DNA of 64,000 nucleotides from Larix kaempferi. Taxonomy: Eukaryota > Streptophyta > Pinopsida > Pinales > Pinaceae. The DNA is taken from the NCBI GenBank assembly GCA_027924585.1, contig BSBM01000822.1:1692001-1756000 (forward strand), in the 5' to 3' direction. A program made the position numbers and the translations under genes. This document shows, in pieces, positions 11,996-23,057 of this stretch; the first letter of the stretch is position 1; each line of letters starts with the position of its first letter. Below the pieces are notes generated by a model that was not told the origin of the DNA, ran no database searches, and saw nothing but the letters and a program-made list of their open reading frames with translations.

Positions 11996-12892
11996 CTCTC
12001 AAGGCTGTTTCTAGTGACAAATTTTGTTGGAAAGTTCGAACATAAATGTATAAGCCGTTGGGCTACAACAAATTTTTTATAACAACTTATTTTTGTAAAG
12101 ACCTGAAAATGATATATATAGTAGAATAGGCAATGGCCAATGGTCGGATATTTTTGTAAGAAGTGTAACTTCTAATATTTTGCAGTCTAATCAAATATAT
12201 AAAGAAGAACATCTTTCTACCCGATCTTTGGATTTCATGGATTCAAAGATTTGATGTGTCCATTTAGTATTTTTCCTTCTGTTAATTCATCTCTTTCGTA
12301 TTGTTCATGATTTATGAATCTGGTTCTGATTTTAATGTGAGTGCTGCAAGCTTAAAGTATGGCTTCTAAGATTTTCATGGCGTGAAGTGTTCATGTTGGG
12401 TTATCTGGAAATTATATCCTCATATTATTCAGGTTTAGTTTTATGATCATTCTTGTTAGAACTACTGAATTCCTCCCTTAGGCTCAATACGTTATTCTCA
12501 AACACAGAACAAAGACTTACTCTCTGAAGTACCTTTCTTGTGTGCCACTTCATTAACATCAATTCATTCTAGTTTTTATCATTGGCATATCGAAGTATTG
12601 CCCATATTATTCCAATATTTGGCTGTCTGTATTATTTTATGATGAATGTGATTCTGATCAAGCAAAATAAAACATAAGATTTTATTGATGCCGAGGCACA
12701 GTTCTAAAAGCAACCTTAGAACGTCTCTAGGACTACCAGGTGGAGGTTTGCTGTATTTTGTTCTTTCTTTTTTAGTTATCCGAAATGGTTATGAGCATTG
12801 AGATGAGATTCATAACCTTGGAATCAGTGATGAAAACATGTGACAACTCTTCACATTTGAGCCAATTTCTTTCTTTGTTTACGATTTCCTAG
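11996..12892. other. AT-rich stretch with no recognisable gene
   Basis: It follows the ORF Y stop and probably includes its 3' untranslated region (an ATATAAAG near 12198 is a weak polyadenylation candidate). I see no coding motif or clear repeat. Confidence 0.4.
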
Positions 12893-13210
12893 AATTCACG
12901 AGCTGATGCTGCTGAGGTGAACATTGATGATGATAATAACCATTATGAGATTGCACTATATTTGAGTATGGGGATTAGGAATCGCTATAATGAGCCCTGG
13001 TTGACAGAATATATTAAAACAGAGACGGATGAGGAGAATGACTGACATAAAGAAGGTCTGGAGGAGGTCTTGATAATAGTTGGTGAAAGCATGGGCTCCG
13101 AACAAGGGGATCTTTTTAAGGTCGCATTTACCTGTGCTTGTTTTGTTCTAGGAATTTCTACAGTGCTTAGGCCTTTGAAGGAGACCAAAATTCCCACAAG
13201 AAGAATATAA
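12893..13210 (+). pseudogene. Possible orphan exon or ORF relic, 106 codons, unknown
   Basis: After a good acceptor-like site (pyrimidine tract then TAG ending at 12892), one frame stays open for 106 codons except for a TGA at 13043-13045, where an Arg codon would fit. The first half is acidic (VNIDDDNNHYE, ETDEEND), the second hydrophobic (FTCACFVLGIST). The composition looks coding, but I recognise no family. It could be an exon of a lost gene or chance. Confidence 0.25.
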
Positions 13211-13817
13211 TTACTATAAGAAGAGCTCATAGATATCATATGAACATTCAAAAGAAGTTTTGTAGCATGGTGCCCTCACCTCCTATTCCCTCCCCTAATT
13301 TTATACTAGCTTCAAGCATTCTGAATAGGTCTCTTCGTATAAGAGCTCACTATGGAACTTTTCAAGGGAAGGGAGGGGGAGGAAAAGACACTGTGGCATT
13401 GTAGGTCAAAACATTATCAACTAACCAAAATGGCGCATCTTCTCTTCAACTAATGGAACCCAAATTCAAAGGAACATTTGATGGTCTTGTCGCCATTGTT
13501 CAAAGACAAGCATGGTGCTTCTTGGGAGCCATAAATCGGAAAATAGTGGTGATGTGCAGAGGCTAAACAACAACAAAAAAACAAGGGTCTTCATCTTCAC
13601 TTCCATCTTCAATCTCCTTCGATACAATGAGGCCTTGGATCTTTTGATTGCAAGGCTTGTGTGATCGCACTGAGAAAATGGATTTCTTGGAAATACTCTA
13701 AGTGGTTGCAGATGCTATGCAAGATCACTTTACTACAATTGCAATATGTATAAAGTTGCTTTTTTCAACATGGATGATTTTCATGAAAATACACAAAATT
13801 AACAGTAAACTTCCAAG
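13211..13817. other. Upstream flank of the P450 relic, no clear gene
   Basis: No coding motif was recognised. It may contain decayed promoter and leader sequence of the P450 relic that starts at 13818. Confidence 0.35.
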
Positions 13818-14530
13818 AAGTTGCCTCTAAGACCGCCATCATGGACGATTATAGGACACATCCACTTGTTAGGAAAGATTTCACACAGGAATATCGGCCT
13901 TCAATTTTAGAGATATGGATCACTCATGTCTCGTCACTTGCAATCCCTGAGCCCATTGCCACTGTAATCGTCTCTTCTCCAGAAATGGCCAAATAATTTC
14001 TCAAGACCCATGACCATGTTTTTTCCAGCAGACCCGTAGTGCGTAGCGCAAAAATCTTGTTTTATAATTCTGTAGACATGATATTTTCTCCCTATGAACA
14101 ATATTAGAAGCATGTGCACATAATATGCATTTCAGAGTTATTGAGTATCAAATGTACCAAATCCTTCAGCTTCCAAAGTGAAGAAGTCTTTGTTATGGTC
14201 CATTCTCTTTTGGAAGACTGCAGTAGAGTTTCCAATCCCGTTGTAGATGTGAGAAATACTGTCAGCTGTAGCATTCAATATATTCTCCAGGATGGCATTT
14301 GGTTGAAAGTATTTAGACAAGGAGGCATATGACAATAGAGGATTTGGGGAAATGATTAGGGAATTTGGCTTCTTGCTTGGTGCTTACTTGGGATGGATGG
14401 ATCTCCAAGGTCTAGATCGTATGCGTAAGGAAATTTATAAGAAAGCAGATGCATTCTAAGAGAAGCTCATAGAGGAACATCTTGCCAAAAAATACATGTA
14501 GAAAACCAGGGATTTCATGGATGTTTACTT
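13818..14530 (+). pseudogene. Cytochrome P450 (CYP71-clan type) 5' fragment, broken
   Basis: Plant microsomal P450s are haem mono-oxygenases of specialised metabolism. The relic starts at the proline-rich hinge (LRPPSWTIIGHIHLLGKISH, expected LPPGPP-type), then shifts frame near 13955 into SSPEMAK, HDHVFSSRP and FYNSVDMIFSPY, which match the A- to C-helix region of CYP71-clan enzymes. A W/R-type C-helix block (KHVHIICISELLS) follows, and after another shift a FLLGAYLGWMDLQGLDR segment typical of the F-G region. Several stops are present. It ends around 14530, before the I-helix, the ExxR pair and the haem-binding cysteine, so about half the protein is missing and it cannot be functional. No intron was seen. 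The membrane anchor upstream of the hinge was not found. Confidence 0.82.
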
Positions 14531-15059
14531 GCATTTCTGGACATAATGATGCATAGGTCTATACCAGACGAGATAACATGAAAGGCATCCTTATAGTAAG
14601 TTAAAACCTTTTCTTCATATTGTTTCATGTAGCTCAATGTATGTGCAAATAACAATAAGGCCTTGGAAATTTGGGTGGAAATTGGGGTTTTATACATAAC
14701 ATGGTTCACTTGTGGTGGAAATTGGAATTTTATACAAAACAAGGTTCAATTCTCAGGCTCTGCGATATATATTTTCTTAATGACAATGGATGAAGGGAGG
14801 TTTGGGATGTACAAGAAAACTTGTCTACAGGAAAATCGATGAATTGTTGGGAATTTGTGGACATGAAGTTTCCATCAGCATCACTGACCTGGGAGCATGC
14901 TGACAATATTGAGCACTTCCAATATTGTAGATTTGGGGTGAATCGATTGGACAACGACTGTCACACTGAACTGATTCCGATAATAGTGATCTAATTTGTG
15001 GGATAGAGGGTGAGAAAAGCTTCTTTTAAGGATTTGTGTGTAGGACTCATGGTTTTTTT
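14531..15059. other. Spacer between P450 relic and LRR relic
   Basis: No clear gene. Two GGTGGAAATTGGxxTTTTATACA sub-repeats occur near 14668 and 14714. Parts may be decayed LRR-gene sequence. Confidence 0.35.
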
Positions 15060-16135
15060 GTGTGGTGAATGTGCTCCCTAGGATTCTATTTAATGGTGTG
15101 GCCAAGGAATGTAACAATAACTCTACACGAAAACCCATATACATTGCATGTCACAGTATTTACAACTCTCCATGAAAACCAATACCTAAGCTTCAATAGA
15201 GACATAGAGACAATATTGGTGCAATGGACTATTCTTCGAATTCTATATGTTCATGGGTGCTCCGAGTTAGAAGAGTTTCCAAGTATGGAAACATTGGTAT
15301 CTTTGGATTTGTTGAGAACAAACGAATGTGTGACTTTGCAGAGCATACAAGGGTTGGTGCAGTGGTCAAGCCATCAATGTTAGAGAAGTTGCAAAGTATG
15401 GAAACATTGGTGTCTTTGGAGGCATCAAACACATCTGATTATGTGAAGCTGAAGAGCATATGCTTGACAAGTATGTGTTGAAGGGTGCTTTGAGTTAGAA
15501 TATCTGCTAAGTATGCAAACATTGGTATCTTTGTACAAAGTTTACGCATCCCAATTTGTGAAGCTGAAGAGTATGGGGGTTTAGAGCAGTGGGAAAAGCT
15601 ACAGAAGCTAGAATATGTTGGGTTCACTGAGTTATAAAAGATGCAAAGTATGGAAATATTGGTATCTTTGGAGGATTTTTACACATCAATGTGTGAATAT
15701 AAAGAGCAACATAGTACAGGGGTTGTCGCATTGTACAAAGCTTCGGTTGCTAAGTGTTTTTGGGTGCTCTAAGTTAGAAGAGTTTCCTAGTATGGAATCA
15801 CTACCATCTTTGGAGGAGTTTTATGTTTATGAATGTGAAGTTGAAGAGCATACAAGTGTCGGTGCTATGGGATAAGCTTTGAATCCTCAATGCTGGTGGG
15901 TGCTTTGAGTTAGAAGAGATGCAAAGTATGGAACATTGGTAGCTTTGGAAATGTTGCTGACATACACATATGAAGTTGAAGAGCATACGAGGTGCTGAAG
16001 TATACAAAGCTTAAACAACTAATTATTTTTGGATGTTATGAGATAGAAGAGATGCCAAGTATCTTTGAAGAATTAATTAATTTTGGATGCTACGAGTTAG
16101 AAGAGTTTCCAAGTAAATTGTTTTAGAAAACGAAT
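15060..16135 (+). pseudogene. LRR array relic from an NBS-LRR-type resistance gene
   Basis: Repeats of the form 'L-x-V/Y-x-GCSELEEFPSME-x-L-x-SL' recur in shifting frames, as in the C-terminal LRRs of plant NBS-LRR immune receptors. The marker GTATGGAAACATTGGTATCT or close variants occurs near 15282, 15395, 15509, 15643, 15787 and 15921, so about six repeats of 110-145 bp remain. Readable peptides include VHGCSELEEFPSMETLVSLD and VFGCSKLEEFPSMESLPSLE. Many stops and shifts break it, and no NB-ARC motifs (P-loop, GLPL, MHD) are present. TNL rather than CNL origin is suggested by the GCSELEEFPSM style, but not secure. Confidence 0.75.
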
Positions 16136-16537
16136 GTGTGATGGTAAAGAGCATATGGAGGTTTTTGGCGGTTTAAACGATGTTGTTCACGAAATCCCGC
16201 TTACATATACATACCAACTTCCAGTATCACGGTTAAATCATTCAAATGAATATATGAATTTAAAGGAAATAACATGAGAGAAGTCCATAACAACATAGGT
16301 TCATGTGTTTGATCCCACTCCATAACTGAAATTGTGATTTTTACTTTGTCCTATGTTCATTTTTTTGTTCATGTTCAGGATCTGGCGATGGATTTGATTC
16401 TCATGATGTGAAGAAACCACATGGAACATATGCGATTCTCACCTAGTGGTATCTACTCAATGCATCATACACGTATGAATAAGAAAATCAAATCATGATT
16501 TGAATTACTACATCGACGTGTTTATTGCACAATTAGG
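16136..16537. other. Short spacer, nothing recognised
   Basis: AT-rich sequence with no coding motif or clear repeat; it leads into the dispersed repeat at 16538. Confidence 0.35.
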
Positions 16538-16880
16538 AGACCACATTATTATCCCCGCCAAGGCAGGGATATACTTTTCGTTGAGAAGTCAACTTTCCTT
16601 GACTTACATTAGTTTGCGTTTTGAAAACAATTTTTTACAAAGTTTTCTAATGTTATACATAATTTTAATATTAAACATAAAATTTGCAAAAATTAAAATA
16701 AATTCTAGAATTTCTAAATTACAATAATTTGATTTTCTGATTAGGGACCACTCAGATCGGACATAAATCCCTGTAAGAGTGATTCTAATTATCAAAATTT
16801 AAAAATAAATAAAAATCATTTATAAAATAATAAAAATTAAAAAATGCCACCTATCATATAGTACACCCTGATGTGACAAT
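16538..16880 (+). repeat. Dispersed AT-rich repeat, copy 1
   Basis: Shares ordered blocks with 32190-32510 and in part with 50357-50460: a GCAAGGATATA-like start, GAAGTCAACTTTCCTTGAC, TTTTACAAAGTTT, GGACATAAATCCCTG, TTTAAAAATAAATAAAAAT and AAATGCCACCTATCAT. I found no reading frame. It behaves like a non-autonomous element or an LTR piece. Its borders are approximate. Confidence 0.6.
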
Positions 16881-16964
16881 TAAAGTACTATGTAGCCAGA
16901 GAATGCATAATCCATTGAAAACTTGGAACAATTAATTGATGATCAACTACATTGTCAATAATAT

Positions 16965-17368
16965 CTAGAGTGAATGGCCTGATGGTCGAAAATTCTCCCG
17001 CTTGAGATCACGCTGTATGACACCCATTAAATGGCAAGTGTGAACCATCTAACCATAGTCCTGCACAACGAGGAAGCCGCTCTCTCACTGTAATTCCCCT
17101 TGCCCATAATTCTATCAAAGAGCTCCCCACCAGCACAGATCTCCATGACCAAGTTCACACCCTTCAACTCCACTATATTTGGATGCCCAGTCAGATGGTG
17201 CTTGATCGGGACCTCCCTCCTGACATCTTCTTTATCATATTTATGAATTAGTTTCCTCTTTGCAATGGATTTGCAAGCACATTGCTCCTTGGTATGCTTG
17301 TGGATACAGATGTATGTGACCCCAAACTACGCTCTTCCTAATTCCTTTCCAAGAATGTATTGGGACTT
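16965..17368 (-). pseudogene. Calcium-dependent protein kinase (CDPK) N-lobe relic
   Basis: CDPKs are plant Ser/Thr kinases with a calmodulin-like tail. Reading leftward from 17368: YILGKELGRA, then a TAG (17327-17329) in place of the Gln of the glycine loop, [20 protein letters not shown] with the ATP-binding Lys (17270-17272), [20 protein letters not shown], then [16 protein letters not shown] and YSERAAS. A frameshift near 17035 restores HLMGV and the catalytic loop, where HRDLKPEN has become QRDLKREN. About eight residues are missing between the LKG and NLVME segments. The activation segment, C-lobe and EF-hands are absent. [10 protein letters not shown] together with YSERAA points to the CDPK/CRK family. 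It directly follows an LRR relic on the same strand. Confidence 0.85.
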
Positions 17369-17379
17369 CACATCCTATT

Positions 17380-18140
17380 TCCTTTTAAAAAAAAATTATA
17401 GAGCTTTTCTGAAGCATGAATTCTTCTTCAATTCCTCCATTTCACTCATTCCCCCATATTTGCAATGATAAGTGTTGCAATAGTGTTAGTCCTTTCAAAT
17501 CCCTCAATTGCAAGGCATTGGCGTTGGTTGCATTTTCAATTCTGAATTGAGCACCTTCCAATATCTAAAGATTGGTGAGTTTCGAGGCATTAGCGTTGGT
17601 TGCATTTTCAATTCTGAATTGAGCACCTTCCAACATCCAAAGATTGGTGAGCTTCGATATTCCAACGTGCAAAAACTTCAAATCTGTGAAACTCAAAATT
17701 GAGATGTAGCATAGATTTGTTCTCACCTATCGCTGAAGTCAAGCTCTCTAAGAAGCATTTACTAACATCTATAAACTGGAGGCGCCTTAGACCACCCAAG
17801 GACTTGAGCAACTTCTTAATATTTGCGTGGGATAAATTGAGGAATTTAAGATGCCTTAAATCCCCTGTAGTTACCGGCACTGACTCAATGTTTGTTTTAC
17901 TTAAATTTGGCACAGTAATATATCTCGGACTCTTATATAAGCTTGGAGGAATTGATGTAAGATTGGAATTATTAGCTAGTTTGTTTTTCATCAATGAAAT
18001 ACTACGCATGCCTTGGCACTCTTTTCCTGTTAATGGTTTATGCTCTTCTCCATGCTTTAACAAACATTTTGTTTGCTTTTCAGATTCAGATTATGCAACT
18101 GTAAACTGTATGATTTTGGGCAACTGTAAGATTTTGTAAC
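17380..18140 (-). pseudogene. CNL-type resistance-gene LRR relic
   Basis: From about 18100 leftward: CQGMRSISLMKNKLANNSNL, then SIPPSLYKSPRYITVPNLSK, SVPVTTGDLRHLKFLNLSHA, NIKKLLKSLGGLRRLQFID and SKCFLESLTSAIGENKSM. These are canonical LRRs of coiled-coil NBS-LRR immune receptors (residues inward of the NB-ARC domain). Further repeats (LTNLWMLEGAQFRIENA; LRDLKGLTLLQHLSLQIWG) run in broken frames to about 17395. The longest clean frame is 151 codons (17608-18063). No NB-ARC or coiled-coil domain is found in the AT-rich DNA upstream. It joins the kinase relic at about 17370-17395 through an A/T run. Confidence 0.85.
17514..17657 (-). repeat. Tandem duplication of one LRR unit (72 bp)
   Basis: Two near-identical 72-bp units lie at 17514-17585 and 17586-17657, differing at a few positions. 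72 bp equals 24 codons, the length of one LRR, and the frame is kept across both copies on the minus strand (LEGAQFRIENATNANA in each). The left copy carries a TAG where the right has Trp. Confidence 0.9.
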
Positions 18141-19016
18141 TGCTCCTCCATCCTCACCAACTTCTAACTTCAGTATTTTTGCTTACAACTTAGGCAAGGA
18201 TTAGATGCATTGCAACTTTTTCTTGATGGTCTTACTATCTGTGTTGCAAAGAGTGGAGAAATTTAATTATTTTTAAATCAAAATTATTTTCAAAATTGTT
18301 AGGAATGATGAAAAATTTCACCATATAAATTTTCTTTTAGGGATTTTTGACCATTTCAAGACCACTCAATTTGTCGGAATTCCAATTTTTTTTTAAAAAG
18401 ACTTGTTATTTATTTTGACAAAATTTCTACAAACATAGAGAGGATTTCTACCAATTAATTGACAAATATTACAAGACAAATTTGTTTTTCACATACTACA
18501 AAGCATTTAAATCTGGGTGAATTTTTTTTCTAAGATAACTATTTCCATGGAAGTGGAGAGCTTGGCTTCTATGTCCCAAGTTTAAATCCCAAACTAAGGA
18601 AGTGATCTCAATTGTTTACTAAACATTGCTTTGTTTGGCTAATGAATGGCAGTTGTATGAGAGGGACCTTCATTATTTATAACATTAAAAATGAATATAC
18701 TTCCTTATTCGTGTATTTAATGTGTTTTTTTTTACATTCTCTTAAAAAGTTTAGAATAAATCTTTTTTCCTTTCCTCATTGTAAGAGTACAAATGGGTTT
18801 GGGAAAGAAGGGTAGTGTTATGGCCAAACACAACATTCATTTTTCAAAAAGTGGGTATGCACTCCCACGAGAAGGTCGTTTATTAGTAGATCCATCATGA
18901 TCATTAAGTCAGCCTAAGTGGTACACACTTAAGATCATAAAGTATATGGAAGCACCAACATCTCGAAATGAGATTAAGATCAAACTTAATCATAAGAAGG
19001 TTTTTTAAGTTTCCAA
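18141..19016. other. AT-rich stretch with no recognisable gene
   Basis: Upstream of the minus-strand LRR relic, where its NB-ARC part would be expected, but I see no P-loop or kinase-2 motif in any frame. No repeats were noticed. Confidence 0.4.
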
Positions 19017-20660
19017 TTTTCTAATGTTTTTTTTAACAGGAACGAGAAAAGTGTTTATAATAAAATGAAATATAAAAATCGCATACAGGCCATCATATAA
19101 CAATTCAAAATGAGAGCTAAACATGACAGGTCCAAACCATTTTTCCCTTCGACCAGCTCTTGTTGGTAAACAAAAGGAAGGTGCTTTCCAATTCCTATAT
19201 TTCATCCTCTAGCAGTGTATATTCTTATGAACTGACAACATACATAAAAAGAAAAAACAACATAACAAAAATTATATGAAGAGTTTGAGAAAGTCATTCC
19301 TTAAGTAGTTGGCCTCCTTCAACCACTTACACAAAAGAAATTTCTTCCATCAGGGAAGCCTCTTCTTGCTGCAGCGTGAGGTCCCTATTTCCTCTTCCAA
19401 ATCCATCCAGCTCAACATTAATTTCATTGAGGATTAATTCATTCAGATGATTAAAGCGGGTCTCATTCCTTTCACTAGCGTTCAGGATATGCTCCTGATG
19501 CCTACGATTCATTTCCATAATAGCCCTGCAAATTTTCTCATGCCTGGAGGTTTGAACCCGTTCCATGTCCTACAGCTTGCACCAGATATATTCCACCTCG
19601 CATGCGTGCACCCATGTATCCCCCTCTATATCGTCCATGTGAGAACCCAAACACGTAATGCCAACATAAATTCTTTTATTTTCATCCAAAGCAGCTTTTG
19701 AAACCTCAAAGATGCATCTCAACATCTTTTTGAGATCCGCCATGTAGTTCTTCAACACCATTATCTCTCCCATCATCTTCTCCATAACATATTCTTCAGT
19801 AGCCATGAGTAGGGATCCAACACAATAGTTCTACTCCTCCCGACCTTCAATAGCCTCATTTCTTCTCTTGTATATGTGCAAATAGTTGAAGAGGGACTTG
19901 AAACTTCCAGATTTGACAAACTCGAAATCACGGAAAGGATTCTCCATATCCTAGAGCCTTCTCTTCAAGTGGGAGTCTTTACTTAACATGCAACAGAGGG
20001 TGGCGAGAGGATATGACCCAGGACAATGGCTTTTAAAGCTCATTAAAATCCATCTAATCTGGTGCTAATCCGTCTTTCATCTACCCACCGCACAACCAAT
20101 ATCAATCTGCGGTGATAACTACCTACTCGACTATGATTAAGGGAGGCCATGATGGCTTGACACCTCCCAAAACAAGCTTGAGGCCAATTTTCCATGTGCA
20201 CTTTGAAGAGAAGGAAAAGGGGCCAACATGTTATGCATGGAGACATGAAATCCATTTAATTTGGGTATTAGAGTTGTTAATACTTATATCACCTTCGTTT
20301 AGCCTTTATCCTTTATTGGCAAGTTGATCGGATACCTTATTGTCACTTAACATGAAAGAATTGCACTCTTGATATATCTAGGATGAAGGCCAAGATTCTT
20401 TTTTGAACTCTCCCAAACTCTTTTTCTCTGCCAGCCTGGATGTTCTCAATATTTTGAATAACTATCCAAGAATCTTCGAAAACTTGGAAGTCCAATGTTT
20501 AACTTTGCCATAGTTTCTATTCCCTACATTAAATATGCCCACACATCTTGATTATTTGTCCACTTGCCCAATCCCCAACCATAGGAATGAGTAATTTTTC
20601 CTCCTGGTTCGAAGATGACCCCTCCCGCACTTGCCTCCCCTGAGAAAATCAATCTAGTGT
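19017..20660 (-). mobile_element. LINE 3' fragment with RNase H relic and unknown tail ORF
   Basis: On the minus strand, an RNase H relic spans about 20646-20280: AGGVIFEPGGKITHSYGWGL, GKWTNNQ, then after a shift VFEDSWIVIQNIENIQAG. The first catalytic Asp (FDGAS) reads FSGEAS. The family shape matches the RNase H that closes plant LINE ORF2. Downstream the fragment ends near 19017 in a run of A on the minus strand (T run on the plus strand at 19028-19035), like a LINE poly(A) tail. The stretch between holds a separate reading frame listed on its own. It is truncated at its 5' side near 20660. Confidence 0.7.
19327..20041 (-). pseudogene. Unknown ~235-codon ORF in the tail of the LINE fragment
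   Basis: One minus-strand frame runs from 20041 to the stop at 19327-19329 with only three internal TAG stops. Readable parts: FRDFEFVKSGSFKSLFNYLH, MATEEYVMEKMMGEIMVLKN, then MERVQTSRHEKICRAIMEMN and RNETRFNHLNELILNEINVE, a likely coiled coil. Two of the TAGs sit in the same local context (L-stop-D-M-E). I recognise no family. It could be an extension of LINE ORF2 beyond RNase H, a separate 3' ORF, or a gag-like piece of another element inserted here. Confidence 0.45.
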
Positions 20661-23057
20661 TGTATATCAATATGTTAGAGATTAATGAGCTCACCAAAGG
20701 TTACTAATTATGTTCCCTACTTTGCGGATTTGATGGGTTGTGCTCATCAATAACAATTCTTACCCAATGGATTAAATGCACCGTGACCACAAATATTTTA
20801 GTGTCTTCACATTTCAAAGGTTTTTATGTTTCTTATCAACCCTAAATATCGTAGAAAGGTCTTCGGCGAGGGACTATGTTCTTGGGTCAAGACGAAGTCT
20901 TCACCAATCTATGAAGCTAGTTTTTTCACCTAAATACCATGTTTGTCACATTCATGTTGGCCCAAATATTTCTTAAGGGATGTCAGTCACGTGGTCTAAA
21001 CGTCACTTAAGAGACATTGTTCACGTAGCGACTTTTTAAATAGAAAATTATTATTTGTGATTACAATATAGATACATATGTGAAGCAATTTTAATAAATA
21101 AAATGTTACTTTACATATCGTCATTTTATTTATTTTTAAAATTATCTTGAAACAAGTTCTTAAATATTTCATTTCATTTTGAGGATGGTATTCAAGGAAA
21201 AACCAACATTTTTTTGGGTACAGAGTTAGGTCAACAACAGGGCAATAAATTGTTACGACAATATGCTCATTATGATTTCAACATGTCACTTATGCGAATA
21301 AAATCTTGATGGGGAGGATAACAGTCCATCCCACAACCACTCAAACTAAACCCAATCAACAACAATAGATCTGAGTATGGATGCTTCCATAGTGAATAAA
21401 CACAATGTCAATGCTTTTGGATTTACATTGTGTTGAAGTTTTGGAAGCCGACGTTTTGAATGGACATTCCACCCAACTTTAGGGAATTAGACAACAAAAG
21501 TTGTGTATGGTATGAAAATAATGTAGTTGAATATATAAAGGTATTGGAAAGTTAGTCGTTAGGAATTTGGAAGAGAAAAATGTGAAAGCAATGGGGGAAG
21601 GGCCCAAGAATAAAGGAAGGAGAACATATAAAAAATTAAGGATTGATGAAACAAATTTAAATAATGGGGAATTAGGTAAGATGATGGGCAATGAGTGAAT
21701 TAAGCTAAAAAGTTATGAAAAAGAGGGGGAATCGAAAATAATAAATCATTGACTTGATAAACAAAAATATTTAAGAATCCCATTTAAGAAATAATTTAAT
21801 GATAGGAGAATGATTAGAAGAGGAGAGGAAAATCAGAATAATGATGAAATGATTATTAAATTAAGATAAAAATGCAAGTAATAAAAAATACAAGGATGAG
21901 AAGGGGTATTAATACAAAATAAAAAGGAATTAGAATGAGAAACGAAGAAATAATTGGTATAAATAATAAGAATTAGGGATTAGAATAAAAAGAATTATTA
22001 GGAAATACAAAAAAAAATGTGAGTATATTTATTCTAATGAAAAAAATGTGACAAAGTAAAATAAATTTTAAATGGAAAATAAAAGGAGAATCATAAAATA
22101 ATTTAAATGTTTAATAATCATTGAGTCAAATTAAGCACTGAACTAAGATTAGATATGGGTATTTTTATATTAAATTGAATTAAAAGGAGACTTGGAAAAG
22201 TGGATTATAGATATTCAATATTTAGTTACGGAAATATATATAATCATAAATATTCATATATTAAACAATTTTAATGAATATAAAAATATTTCTATAAGAT
22301 GAAGTGTAAATTCATATCTTAAGCAAATTGTAACAACTGAAAAACTACTTTATAGCCTACAATATACCTATTCATATTAAGCCGTTTTAATGAATGGAAA
22401 ATCTCTTATACAAGCTAGCATATACGTCCATATCTTAAACATATTTTTAAGCAATAAATGCATTTCTTCTTTTTATAACATTAAAATTTCAATGAGTTGA
22501 ATATAAATAGATATGTATTATTTTTTTAAATCCTTTATAAACAATTTTAATGGATATAATATAAATTTATTGACTTTTATTTCAACAACAAAATAATATA
22601 AAAAATAAATTATTTCAAAAAATTATTTTTCCATCTTGATATTTGTCTTCAATTAAATTTTTTAGAATTTCTCTTTCTTACAAAATTTAAATAAATTGAA
22701 TGATTGATTTAAAGAAAACACTACAAAAAAAATAACGAAAAGGGTGAGACTTGAAATCTTACTCTACATTTCCCTCCTTGGCTACATCATAGACCATAGC
22801 CTTTGTAGAACTAAACTTTAAATTGGCATGAAGGAAGAGACTTCAAACAATGTAGACTATGATTGTAGAATGTTTTGTGCCTGTTCTTTTGAATCATAGA
22901 TCCAACAAATTATAGTCATCCCACCTTGGCCACTTTGCAACTGAAATAATTGTCAACAAGTTCAAGTTTAGCCCCATAACCTCTATGCAAAAGTGAAACC
23001 ATTAGATGCCATGGTTGCATGGATTTCAAGGATGGTGAAAGCTCTACTTGAATGGAG
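20661..23057. other. Long AT-rich gene-free stretch
   Basis: About 2.4 kb of AT-rich DNA, especially 21000-22700, with only short chance ORFs. Some A/G-rich sequence at 21450-22080 looks low-complexity. I see no element ends or gene motifs. Confidence 0.45.

Noticed and set aside
8869-12500. ORF Y flanked by two LTRs (8940-9400 and 12000-12450)
   Set aside because: Both flanks have TATA- and AATAAAG-like words, but I could not align them as repeats of each other.
17699-18139. Plus-strand ORF of 146 codons
   Set aside because: Antisense shadow of the minus-strand LRR relic, whose protein matches a known family.
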